DNA from: Propionibacterium sp.
Lineage (GTDB): Bacteria; Actinomycetota; Actinomycetes; Propionibacteriales; Propionibacteriaceae
Direction of reading: 5' to 3'
DNA length: 6,175 bases
Assembly: GCA_012719335.1 (NCBI GenBank)
Contig: JAAYAO010000073.1
Coordinates: forward strand, 1 to 6,175
In this document: piece after piece, positions 1 through 6,175 of the stretch
How the letters are laid out: every line of letters begins with the position of its first letter
Numbering within the stretch: position 1 is the first letter of the stretch
The notes under the pieces: model-generated
Databases searched by the model: none
Told to the model about the DNA's origin: nothing
What the model saw: only the letters and a program-made list of their open reading frames with translations
Position numbers and translations under genes: made by a program

Positions 1-1211
<1,211 letters not shown>

Positions 1212-1303
1212 CTACGAGATGTACGACACAGCCGGTCACCGGCGCTGATCGTGCCGTGCCACACCCCCGCGCAGCCGAGTGGGTCGGTTGCCGGTGGCGC
1301 CGG

Positions 1304-1855
1304 TTACTCGTCGTCCTCTTCGTCCTTGCGCTCGCCACGGCGCACGAACATCCCCATCCCCGGCAGACCACGGACGGCGTGGGCGAGGTCGGTGACCGCT
1401 TCGAGGATGTGGGTGACATCGGGGCCGATGTGTTCGATCTGGTCGGCCAGCCCGGGCATTCGGTCGATCAGGTTCTTCATCGCCTGCACCTCCTGCCGGT
1501 CGATGGACGACACCACCTCATCGGCGATCGGCAGGGCCTTCGGGGCGAGGTCCTCCACCGGTGCCAGCACGGCGTCGACGCGGGTGACCATCTCTTCGGT
1601 GCGGCCCACGAGTTGTTCGGCCCTGGTCACAATCGCCTCGGCCCGGATCGCGACCTGTTCGGCGTCGGCGCGGGCCCGGTCGGCACCGTCGATGACGACC
1701 TCGGTGCGGGCGATCAGGTTCTCCGCGTCGTCGAGCAGTTTCTCCATCCGGCCCACCCCGGCAATCACCCTGGGGACGAGATCGATCATCTCCTTGGCCT
1801 GCTCGGTGCCCAGGTGGGCGGCTCGCATCAGGTCGACCGGTGTCGGCAATTTCAT
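1304..1855 (-). CDS. Conserved actinobacterial heptad-repeat helical protein, function unknown
   Basis: A 183-residue protein with no signal peptide or membrane segment and no cysteine. Residues 49-104 are eight consecutive heptads with a consensus close to x-R-(A/T/V)-(E/D)-x-x-V, for example IRAEAIV, TRAEQLV, GRTEEMV. That predicts a long amphipathic helix or coiled coil. A second helical part (about 110-160) leads to LPGMG (164-168) and a highly charged tail ending in EEDDE. I recall similar proteins with the same L-P-G-M-G ending as uncharacterised conserved proteins in Actinobacteria, but no function is known to me. The ATG at 1855 is chosen because MKLPTP opens the conserved-looking part. 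In-frame GTG (1873) and TTG (1888) starts upstream are possible, and none has a good Shine-Dalgarno. It is transcribed away from the cysteine-leader gene and towards the PTS gene. No clear terminator follows it. Confidence 0.8.
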   Translation of the reverse strand: MKLPTPVDLMRAAHLGTEQAKEMIDLVPRVIAGVGRMEKLLDDAENLIARTEVVIDGADRARADAEQVAIRAEAIVTRAEQLVGRTEEMVTRVDAVLAPVEDLAPKALPIADEVVSSIDRQEVQAMKNLIDRMPGLADQIEHIGPDVTHILEAVTDLAHAVRGLPGMGMFVRRGERKDEEDDE

Positions 1856-1938
1856 GGGTTCATCATGTCGCACCGATCCGATCGGCAACAGGTGACCGGC
1901 AAATGACGGGGACCTCCGGGTTGTCCGCCGGGCCGCTG

Positions 1939-2009
1939 CTGCAAACCGCCTCCTTGCGGGCCTTCGACCCGCGATATCGGATATCGGCCCACCAGAAGGC
2001 GGTTTGCAG
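1939..2009. repeat. 71-bp hairpin-forming palindromic element
   Basis: Perfect 13-bp inverted arms CTGCAAACCGCCT (1939-1951) and AGGCGGTTTGCAG (1997-2009) enclose 45 bp. Inside are a smaller GCGGG/CCCGC pair (1956-1960 with 1968-1972), an alternative GGGCC/GGCCC pair (1958-1962 with 1986-1990), and a tandem GATATCG duplication (1973-1986). It sits between two divergent genes, and its right arm touches the -35 box of the leader-peptide promoter. Size and nested symmetry suggest a REP- or MITE-like intergenic repeat, or a structured regulatory site. Copy number cannot be judged from one window. Confidence 0.6.
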
Positions 2010-2039
2010 TTGCCGAGTCGTGCCCCGGTCGGCTACTTT
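2010..2039 (+). promoter_or_regulatory. Promoter giving a leaderless transcript of the Cys-rich leader ORF
   Basis: TTGCCG (2010-2015) and TACTTT (2034-2039) are 18 nt apart. The expected start, about 7 nt after the -10 box, falls on 2046-2047, the A of the leader ATG. The -10 has the T-A-x-x-x-T pattern common in Actinobacteria. No Shine-Dalgarno precedes the ATG, as expected for a leaderless message. Start-site position is inferred. Confidence 0.5.
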
Positions 2040-2046
2040 TGCTCCC

Positions 2047-2133
2047 ATGTTGACGACCGCGCGCCCCGAGCTGCTGCTGTCGTCCCTTTTTTCGGTCGGT
2101 TGTTGTCGGTGTTGTCACCGCTCCAACTCCTGA
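2047..2133 (+). CDS. Cysteine-rich leader peptide (28 aa), probable cysteine-responsive attenuator
   Basis: A 28-codon ORF from ATG at 2047 to TGA at 2131. Residues 18-24 read GCCRCCH: four cysteines in five codons, all TGT, at 2101-2115. In the enzyme and transporter genes of this window cysteine is written TGC eleven times and TGT once, so the run is out of keeping with its surroundings. The peptide also has an ELLLSSLF stretch but is too short to be a folded protein. Polycysteine, leaderless small ORFs acting as cysteine-responsive attenuators have been described in mycobacteria, and Cys-containing leader peptides are common before sulfur genes in Actinobacteria. Here the ORF lies 81 nt before a NIL-domain gene, and its Cys codons take part in the leader RNA pairings. 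Ribosome stalling under cysteine shortage is therefore the likely signal. The ORF is seen; the mechanism is inferred. Confidence 0.75.
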   Translation: MLTTARPELLLSSLFSVGCCRCCHRSNS

Positions 2134-2206
2134 CCTGAACGTCGCCCCAGGGCGCTCCTGATCGGGAGTTGGGCCTCGAACCCCCTCCCGACAACACCTC
2201 TTGGAG
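2101..2206 (+). promoter_or_regulatory. Switchable leader RNA between the Cys-rich ORF and the NIL-domain gene
   Basis: Several pairings compete. The Cys-codon segment pairs with the region before the Shine-Dalgarno in two registers: GGTGTTGTC (2108-2116) with GACAACACC (2190-2198), or TGTTGTCGG (2101-2109) with CCGACAACA (2188-2196). CCAACTCC (2123-2130), the last leader codons, pairs with GGAGTTGG (2165-2172). CGGGAG (2163-2168) can instead pair with CTCCCG (2185-2190), with an added GGG/CCC, breaking both earlier stems. CTCCAA (2121-2126) is complementary to TTGGAG (2201-2206), the Shine-Dalgarno of the next gene. A small GC hairpin lies at 2143-2154. There is no U-tract before the gene, so control of translation initiation is more likely than transcription termination. 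A ribosome paused on the Cys codons would cover 2101 to about 2130 and free the Shine-Dalgarno. Base-pairing is read directly; the regulatory logic is inference. Confidence 0.65.
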
Positions 2207-2214
2207 CCCCTGTC

Positions 2215-2430
2215 ATGACTCTCGATCTCGCTTTCGTCGGCGGCAACACCACCCATGCCACCCTCGCCCAGTTCGCCGCCGAAGTCGGCGTCGGTTTCCG
2301 GCTGGTTGCCCAGCGGATCACCCAGATGGAGATCTTCCCGGTCAGCGTGGTGACCGTGGAGTTCGACACCGACACCCCCGAGGTGTCGCGGTGGTTCGCC
2401 GCCCGCGGTATTCACCGGATCGCGGCCTGA
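2215..2430 (+). CDS. Stand-alone NIL-domain protein (71 aa), probably sulfur/amino-acid ligand binding
   Basis: A 71-residue protein that appears to be a complete single NIL domain, the small alpha/beta fold (about 70-75 residues) found at the C-terminus of the methionine transporter ATPase MetN and in some ferredoxins. The pattern fits: first strand LDLAFVGG (3-10), helix ATLAQFAAEVGV (15-26), FRLVAQRITQM (28-38), strand VSVVTVEFD (43-51), helix PEVSRWFAARGI (55-66), and a closing HRI. It contains no cysteine. GGAG (2203-2206) is 8 nt before the ATG and lies inside the switchable leader RNA. NIL domains in MetN bind methionine, and a NIL-ferredoxin has been linked to homocysteine formation in archaea. 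A role in sulfur amino acid sensing or metabolism is therefore plausible, and the cysteine leader supports it. There is no fused partner and no adjacent transporter or enzyme. The assignment rests on pattern recognition, not a search. Confidence 0.72.
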   Translation: MTLDLAFVGGNTTHATLAQFAAEVGVGFRLVAQRITQMEIFPVSVVTVEFDTDTPEVSRWFAARGIHRIAA

Positions 2431-2457
2431 CGCCGCTCCGGTCGCAGCGGCAGGACT

Positions 2458-2490
2458 GGTTTCGACACGGCGCTTCGCGCCTGCTCAACC
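2458..2490. repeat. REP-like hairpin, copy 1
   Basis: Starts GGTTTCGACAC and ends GCTCAACC. The outer bases GGTT (2458-2461) pair with AACC (2487-2490), and GGCGC (2469-2473) pairs with GCGCC (2477-2481) around a TTC loop. Elements of the form GGTTTCGA-hairpin-CTCAACC are familiar intergenic repeats of several actinobacterial groups. This copy begins 28 nt after the stop of the NIL-domain gene. Confidence 0.7.
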
Positions 2491-2531
2491 GACGTCCACG
2501 GGAGGCGGGCTTCCGCGCATCCGTCCGGCGG

Positions 2532-2569
2532 GGTTTCGACACCGCGCGCCGAGGCGCGCGGGCTCAACC
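2532..2569. repeat. REP-like hairpin, copy 2
   Basis: Has the same flanks as the copy at 2458 (GGTTTCGACAC and GCTCAACC) but a longer core: CCGCGCGCC (2542-2550) pairs with GGCGCGCGG (2553-2561). The stem differs in sequence from copy 1 while keeping its symmetry, which indicates selection or copying of the fold. The two copies are 41 nt apart in the same orientation, between convergent genes. No U-tract follows either strand of the hairpin, so it is not a standard intrinsic terminator. Confidence 0.7.
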
Positions 2570-2575
2570 AGCGTG

Positions 2576-2601
2576 AAAAATCCTCCGCACGACGGCGGGG
2601 G
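2576..2601 (-). terminator. Intrinsic terminator of the phoH-to-acetyltransferase operon
   Basis: On the minus strand, starting 15 nt after the acetyltransferase stop, CCGC (2598-2595) and GCGG (2588-2585) pair around a 6-nt loop. Two more C-G pairs lie beyond a mismatch, and the tract AUUUUU (2581-2576 after GG) follows. The stem is short but GC-rich and correctly placed at the end of the operon. Confidence 0.6.
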
Positions 2602-2616
2602 TTGTGAGGACCGGTG

Positions 2617-3195
2617 CTATCGCGACAGCAGGTACTCCAGCTGGGCTTTCGATTCGGGCCACTCGCCGGCCAGCATCGAGTACATGTACATGTCGCGGAT
2701 GGTGCCGTCGCGGCGGATCTTGTCGTGGCGCAACACACCGTCCAGCTTCGCACCGAGCCGCAGGATCGCCCGCTGGCTGGCGTGGTTGAAGTTGTCGGTG
2801 TGCCAGACGATCGCGGCAACACCGAGCACCTCGAAGGCGTGCGTCATCAGGGCCAGCTTGGTGGCGGTGTTCACGTGCGTGCGTTGTGCCGACGCCGCGT
2901 ACCAGGTGTGGCCGATGCCGAGGCGCCCCAACGGCACGTCGATGGCGTAGTAGCTGGTGCAACCGACCACGCGTCCGCCGATCGTGTCGGTGACCACGAA
3001 CGGCACCCGGTCGGCGGTGTCCAAGGCAGTGCGGATATACGCCTCGACATCGGCCGGTTCGGGCGCCGAGGTGACCCGTAGCCGCCAGAGTTCACCGTCG
3101 CGGACGACCCCGGCCAGCGCGTCGACGTGCTCGAGGCCCAGTGGCTCGATGCGTACCCCGCGGCCCTCCAGGGCGACGGGTTCGACCGGCAGCAC
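2617..3195 (-). CDS. GNAT N-acetyltransferase, RimJ/RimL-like
   Basis: A 192-residue acetyl-CoA-dependent transferase of the COG1670/Acetyltransf_3 type. The N-terminal LEGRGVRIEPLGLEHVDAL (9-27) is the usual opening strand and helix. GIGHTWYAASAQRTHVNT (93-110) is the strand and acetyl-CoA loop; the R/Q-x-x-G-x-G/A loop of classical GNATs is replaced by QRTHVNT, as is usual in this subgroup. A second half with VWHTDNFNHAS (130-140), AILRLGAKLDGVLR (143-156) and DGTIRDMYMYSML (163-175) completes the fold. Substrate is unknown: members modify protein N-termini, antibiotics or small metabolites. The GTG start at 3195 follows the era stop by 1 nt, without a clear Shine-Dalgarno of its own, which suggests translational coupling to era. 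It is the last gene of the operon, before the terminator at 2576-2601. Confidence 0.88.
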   Translation of the reverse strand: MLPVEPVALEGRGVRIEPLGLEHVDALAGVVRDGELWRLRVTSAPEPADVEAYIRTALDTADRVPFVVTDTIGGRVVGCTSYYAIDVPLGRLGIGHTWYAASAQRTHVNTATKLALMTHAFEVLGVAAIVWHTDNFNHASQRAILRLGAKLDGVLRHDKIRRDGTIRDMYMYSMLAGEWPESKAQLEYLLSR

Positions 3196-3196
3196 C

Positions 3197-4117
3197 TCAG
3201 AAACCCAGCCGGTTGAGGTGTTTGGCGTCGGTCTGCCAGTCCTTCATCACCTTCACCTTGAGCGACAGGTGGACGGGGGTGCCGAGCAACGCGTTGATCT
3301 GTTTCCGGGCCCGGGTGCCGACCTCGCGCAGCCGCGACCCCTGATGACCGATCACGATGCCCTTCTGGGATTCGCGTTCCACCACCATGGTGGCGAATAC
3401 GTCCAGCAGCGGTTTGTCGGCGGGGCGATCCTCCCGCGGCAGCATCTCGTCGATCACCACGGTGATCGAGTGCGGCAGTTCCTCGCGCACCTCGTCCAGC
3501 ACCGCCTCGCGGATCAGTTCGGCGACCAGGGTTTCGGTCGGCTCGTCGGTGATCTCACCGTCGGGGTAATAGGCCGGGCCCTGGGGCAGCAGCGAGATCA
3601 GCAGGTCACCGACCAGCTCGACTTGCTCCCCCGACACCGCCGAGCAGGGCACGATGTGCTCCCACTCGATGCCGAGCTGCTCCTCCAGGCCCTGAATCGC
3701 CATCAGGTGTTGCCGCATCCGGTCGCTGCCGACCACGTCGGCCTTGGTGGCCACCGCCACCAGTTTGGGGCGCTTGGGCAGTTCGGCGATCTGCTGCACC
3801 AGGTAGGTGTCGCCGGGGCCGATCCGTTGCGAGGCCGGGAAGCACACCCCGATCACATCGACCTCGGCCCAGGTGTCGTAGACGATGTCGTTGAGCCGCT
3901 CCCCCAGCAGGGTGCGCGGACGGTGCAACCCGGGAGTGTCGATCAGCACGAGCTGGGCGTCGTCACGGTGCACGATGCCGCGGATCGCGTGCCGGGTGGT
4001 CTGCGGTTTCGACGACGCGATCGCGATCTTCTGCCCCACCAGGGCATTGGTCAGCGTCGATTTGCCGGCGTTGGGCCGGCCCACGAAGCAGGCGAACCCG
4101 GAACGGAACTCGGTCAT
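3197..4117 (-). CDS. era: GTPase Era, 16S rRNA/30S assembly factor
   Basis: A 306-residue essential-type GTPase that binds 16S rRNA near its 3' end and acts in small-subunit maturation. All G motifs are visible: G1 GRPNAGKST (13-21), G2 around TTR (40-42), G3 DTPG (60-63), G4 TKAD (124-127), and G5 CSAVSG (158-163). The C-terminal KH domain carries GIVIGHQGSRLREVG with the GxxG loop at 257-260 and ends at the usual NRLGF. Length is normal for the family. G4 is T-K-A-D rather than N-K-x-D, which I believe is common in actinobacterial Era. The ATG at 4117 is preferred over the in-frame TTG at 4120 because GAGGAG (4122-4127) lies only 4 nt from the ATG and would almost touch the TTG. That Shine-Dalgarno overlaps the stop codon of the upstream CBS-domain gene. 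The neighbouring ybeY also acts on 16S rRNA. Confidence 0.97.
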   Translation of the reverse strand: MTEFRSGFACFVGRPNAGKSTLTNALVGQKIAIASSKPQTTRHAIRGIVHRDDAQLVLIDTPGLHRPRTLLGERLNDIVYDTWAEVDVIGVCFPASQRIGPGDTYLVQQIAELPKRPKLVAVATKADVVGSDRMRQHLMAIQGLEEQLGIEWEHIVPCSAVSGEQVELVGDLLISLLPQGPAYYPDGEITDEPTETLVAELIREAVLDEVREELPHSITVVIDEMLPREDRPADKPLLDVFATMVVERESQKGIVIGHQGSRLREVGTRARKQINALLGTPVHLSLKVKVMKDWQTDAKHLNRLGF

Positions 4118-4125
4118 CAATCTCC

Positions 4126-5463
4126 TCAGGTGTGTCGTTGGGCCGATTCGGTGGCCAGCCGGGCCGCCGCGTCCGCGCCGATGTCGTCGCTCTCCTCGAC
4201 CGCCCGGGTGGCCAGCACGGTGGCGATCCGATTGCGCCGGCCGGTGCCGCGTTCGGCGATCAGCTCCAGGCCCTGGTAGTGCACCACCGAGCCGGGGATC
4301 GGCACCTTGTTGAGTTCCTTGGCCATCACCCCGATCACCGAGTCGACGTCCTCGTCGTCGAGTTCCAGCCCGAACAGCACACCGAGTTCGTCCAGTGGCA
4401 GGCGGGCCGAGACCCGGAACCGGTCGGCGCTGAGTTCCTGCCAGGGGGCGATCTCCTCGTCGTATTCGTCGACGATCTCGCCGACGATCTCCTCCAGCAG
4501 ATCCTCGATGGTGACCACCCCGGAGGTTCCGCCGAACTCGTCGACCACGATCACCAGGTGCGAGTGGCTGGTCTGCATCTCCTTGAGCAGGGTGTCGGCC
4601 GGTTTCGAGTCGGGGCAGAAGGTGGCCGGACGCATCAGCGACTCGACCCGCTCGGAGGACTGGGCCTGCGGGTTGTCGTACATCCGCTTCATCAGGTCCT
4701 TGAGGAAGCAGATGCCGACCACCTCGTCCAGACCGCCCTCACCGACCACCGGGATTCGGGAGAAGCCCGAGCGCAGCGCCAACGAGGTGGCCTGGCGCAG
4801 GGTCTTGTGCGCCTCGATGAACACCACCTCGGTGCGCGGCACCATCACTTCCTTCACGATGGTGTTGTCCAGCTCGAACACCGAGTGGATCATCTGCCGT
4901 TCCCGGTCCTCGATCAGTTCGCTGGCCCCGGCCATGTCGACCATCTCGCGCAGCTCGGCCTCGGACGCGAACGGCCCGTAGTCGAAGCCCTTGCCGGGGG
5001 TGAGGGCGTTGCCGATCCAGATCAGGAACTGGCTGATCGGGCCGAGCACGGTGGCCAGCGCACTGACCGGCCCGGACGAGGCCAGCACCACCCGCAGGGC
5101 GTGTTGCCGGCCCAGGGTGCGCGGGGCGACCTCCCAGGCGATGAACGACACCAGCACCATCACCCCGCCCGCCAGCAGCAACTGCAGCCAGGTGCGGGAG
5201 AAGTTCTCGAACACCACCAGGGCGACCAGCACCACGCAGACCACCTCGAACACGGTGCGCACCAGCAGCACCGAGTTGACGTAGGGGTGCAGGTCCTCGG
5301 CCATGTCCATCAACCGTTGGGCGCCGTGACGCTCCTCCTCGACCAGGGTCTTGGCCCGGGATCGGGTCAGGGTGTGCAGCGACGATTCGACCGCGGCCAG
5401 CACCCCGGCCAGGATCGCGAGCACGCCGGCGACCGCCAGCAACACGATGTGGGTGGTGCTCAT
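4126..5463 (-). CDS. CNNM/DUF21-CBS-CorC_HlyC family membrane protein (putative Mg2+/Co2+ efflux)
   Basis: A 445-residue inner-membrane protein. Hydrophobic segments lie at about 5-25, 64-85, 93-112 and 124-153, forming the DUF21/CNNM domain. A linker (SELIEDRERQMIHSVFELDN, 181-200) leads to a CBS pair: CBS1 from VMVPRTEVVFIEAH (206-219) through FSRIPVVG, and CBS2 from SLMRPATFCP (275-284) through VIVVDEFGGTSGVVTIEDLLEEIVG. The C-terminal transporter-associated CorC_HlyC domain holds RLPLDELGVLFGLEL (354-368). Relatives have been linked to Mg2+ or Co2+ export or resistance; some are labelled hemolysin without good evidence. CBS pairs usually bind adenine nucleotides. The start is the ATG at 5463, which overlaps the ybeY stop as ATGA. 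The open frame continues upstream to 5646 but only within ybeY. The membrane topology begins directly after this ATG. The charged, Ala-rich tail (about 421-445) is not part of a known domain. Confidence 0.94.
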   Translation of the reverse strand: MSTTHIVLLAVAGVLAILAGVLAAVESSLHTLTRSRAKTLVEEERHGAQRLMDMAEDLHPYVNSVLLVRTVFEVVCVVLVALVVFENFSRTWLQLLLAGGVMVLVSFIAWEVAPRTLGRQHALRVVLASSGPVSALATVLGPISQFLIWIGNALTPGKGFDYGPFASEAELREMVDMAGASELIEDRERQMIHSVFELDNTIVKEVMVPRTEVVFIEAHKTLRQATSLALRSGFSRIPVVGEGGLDEVVGICFLKDLMKRMYDNPQAQSSERVESLMRPATFCPDSKPADTLLKEMQTSHSHLVIVVDEFGGTSGVVTIEDLLEEIVGEIVDEYDEEIAPWQELSADRFRVSARLPLDELGVLFGLELDDEDVDSVIGVMAKELNKVPIPGSVVHYQGLELIAERGTGRRNRIATVLATRAVEESDDIGADAAARLATESAQRHT

Positions 5464-5927
5464 GGTCGACGGTCGTCCCAGGCCGCCAGCAGCCGGTCCT
5501 TCAACCCGAACATCTCGGCCCGGTCGGCGTCGGTGTCGTGGTCGAAGCCGAGCAGGTGCAGGATGCCGTGCACCATCAGGTACTCGGTTTCCTGTTCCGG
5601 ACGTCGCCCGTTCTCCGCGGCCTGTCGCGCGGTGACCTGGGGGCACAAAACCACGTCGCCGAGCACCACCTCGAGGTCGTCGCCGGTGTCGTCATCGGGG
5701 TCGTAGCCGGGTCGCAGCTCGTCCATCGGAAAGCTCAGCACGTCGGTCGGGCCCGACTCCCCCATCCACTGCTCGTGGTAGGAGGTCATCGCCTCCTCGT
5801 CGACGAACAGCAGCGACAGCACCGCTTGGGGGTGGACGCGCAGTTCGGTGAGCACGAACTCGGCCAGCGCGACGAGGTGCTTCTCCGACACCTCGATGCC
5901 GGATTCGTTGGTCAGTTCAACCGTCAT
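5460..5927 (-). CDS. ybeY: Endoribonuclease YbeY, rRNA maturation factor
   Basis: A 155-residue single-domain zinc metalloprotein needed for 16S rRNA 3'-end maturation and ribosome quality control. The zinc motif H-G-x-L-H-L-L-G-x-D-H is present as HGILHLLGFDH (120-130), with His120, His124 and His130 as ligands. The family block TDVLSFPMDE (61-70) and LGDVVLCPQ (89-97) are also intact. Length is normal. An acidic insert, PDDDTGDDLE (77-86), separates these blocks. The ATG at 5927 overlaps the phoH stop, and its own stop overlaps the start of the CBS-domain gene, both as ATGA, so the three genes are translationally coupled. The phoH-ybeY pair is one of the most conserved bacterial neighbourhoods. 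Confidence 0.97.
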   Translation of the reverse strand: MTVELTNESGIEVSEKHLVALAEFVLTELRVHPQAVLSLLFVDEEAMTSYHEQWMGESGPTDVLSFPMDELRPGYDPDDDTGDDLEVVLGDVVLCPQVTARQAAENGRRPEQETEYLMVHGILHLLGFDHDTDADRAEMFGLKDRLLAAWDDRRP

Positions 5928-6175
5928 CGCCGAACCTGCTTGTCGTCGTTGGCCTCGAACTCGTCGTAGGCGGCCACGATCCGGCCCACCAGTTTGTGGC
6001 GCACCACGTCGCGGTTGGTCAGTTGGCAGAAGGTGACGTCGTCCACCTCACCCAGGATGCCCTGCACCACCCGCAGCCCGGAGCGGGTACCGCGGGGCAG
6101 GTCGACCTGGGTGACGTCCCCGGTCACCACCATCTTCGACCCGAACCCCAGCCGGGTGAGGAACATCTTCATCTG
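5924..6175 (-). CDS. phoH: PhoH-family ATPase, C-terminal part only
   Basis: The last 83 codons of a PhoH-like protein; the 5' part lies beyond the window, so the Walker A region is not visible. MKMFLTRLGFGSKMVVTGD followed by TQVDLP is the hallmark C-terminal segment of the cytosolic PhoH/PhoL P-loop ATPase/helicase-like family. The rest (GLRVVQGILGEVDDVTF through VVRHKLVGRIVAAYDEFE) matches its usual end. PhoH is thought to work with YbeY in RNA processing, and the 4-nt overlap with ybeY fits this. The reading frame runs unbroken to the edge. Confidence 0.95.
   Translation of the reverse strand, partial: QMKMFLTRLGFGSKMVVTGDVTQVDLPRGTRSGLRVVQGILGEVDDVTFCQLTNRDVVRHKLVGRIVAAYDEFEANDDKQVRR

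Noticed and set aside
2020..2046. In-frame GTG at 2020 as an earlier start for the Cys-rich leader
   Set aside because: It lies between the -35 and -10 boxes of the promoter that fits the ATG, and has no Shine-Dalgarno.
1863..2048. 61-codon minus-strand ORF across the palindrome
   Set aside because: It is formed by the inverted-repeat element and its flank, lacks a convincing start signal, and overlaps the divergent promoter region. I treat it as a repeat-derived chance frame.
2173..2190. GGGTTCGAGGCCC on the minus strand, resembling a tRNA T-arm
   Set aside because: No acceptor, D or anticodon arm can be built around it, and the plus-strand leader structure explains the symmetry better.
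3734..3745. Era G4 motif TKAD instead of NKxD
   Set aside because: It looks like a loss of the guanine-specificity Asn, but Thr at this place is, as I recall, usual in actinobacterial Era, and all other motifs are intact.
2957..4279. 440-codon plus-strand open frame over era and the acetyltransferase
   Set aside because: Both minus-strand genes are certain from their motifs; this frame has shadow-type composition.
5464..5646. Longer N-terminus for the CBS-domain membrane protein
   Set aside because: The extension lies wholly within ybeY in another frame, is Arg/Pro-rich, and the ATG at 5463 gives the family-typical N-terminal membrane segment and the ATGA overlap.
4132..5706. 524-codon plus-strand open frame
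   Set aside because: It is antisense to the CBS-domain gene and ybeY; a His/Asp/Gln/Gly-rich translation without domains.

Overview
The window is high-GC DNA with tightly packed, strongly GC3-biased genes. It carries the conserved phoH-ybeY-corC-era gene order of Actinobacteria, so it most likely comes from an actinobacterial chromosome. Intergenic REP-like hairpins and a PTS sugar permease would suit the Propionibacteriales, but that finer placement is a guess.

Right part (2576-6175, minus strand): a housekeeping operon read right to left. It holds the 3' end of phoH, ybeY (16S rRNA maturation endonuclease), a CNNM/CBS/CorC-type membrane protein, the ribosome-assembly GTPase era, and a RimJ/RimL-like GNAT acetyltransferase. 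The genes overlap by 4 nt or are separated by 1-8 nt, and an intrinsic terminator ends the unit at 2576-2601. Two REP-like hairpins (2458-2490, 2532-2569) fill the gap to the convergent gene.

Middle (2010-2430, plus strand): the most interesting segment. A promoter places the transcription start at or next to the ATG of a 28-codon ORF containing Cys-Cys-Arg-Cys-Cys, all in TGT codons. After it come about 80 nt of RNA with several mutually exclusive pairings, some of which use the Cys codons and the next gene's Shine-Dalgarno. The following gene encodes a 71-residue protein that looks like a stand-alone NIL domain. I read this as a leaderless polycysteine attenuator controlling a sulfur-related small ligand-binding protein. 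The mechanism and the ligand are inferences.

Left part (1-2010, minus strand): a 71-bp hairpin-forming palindrome (1939-2009), then a gene for a 183-residue heptad-repeat helical protein of unknown function, then the 5' part of a beta-glucoside-type PTS EIIBC permease gene that runs off the window. Its leader holds a textbook RAT element overlapping an intrinsic terminator, so a BglG/LicT-family antiterminator (not in the window) should control it.
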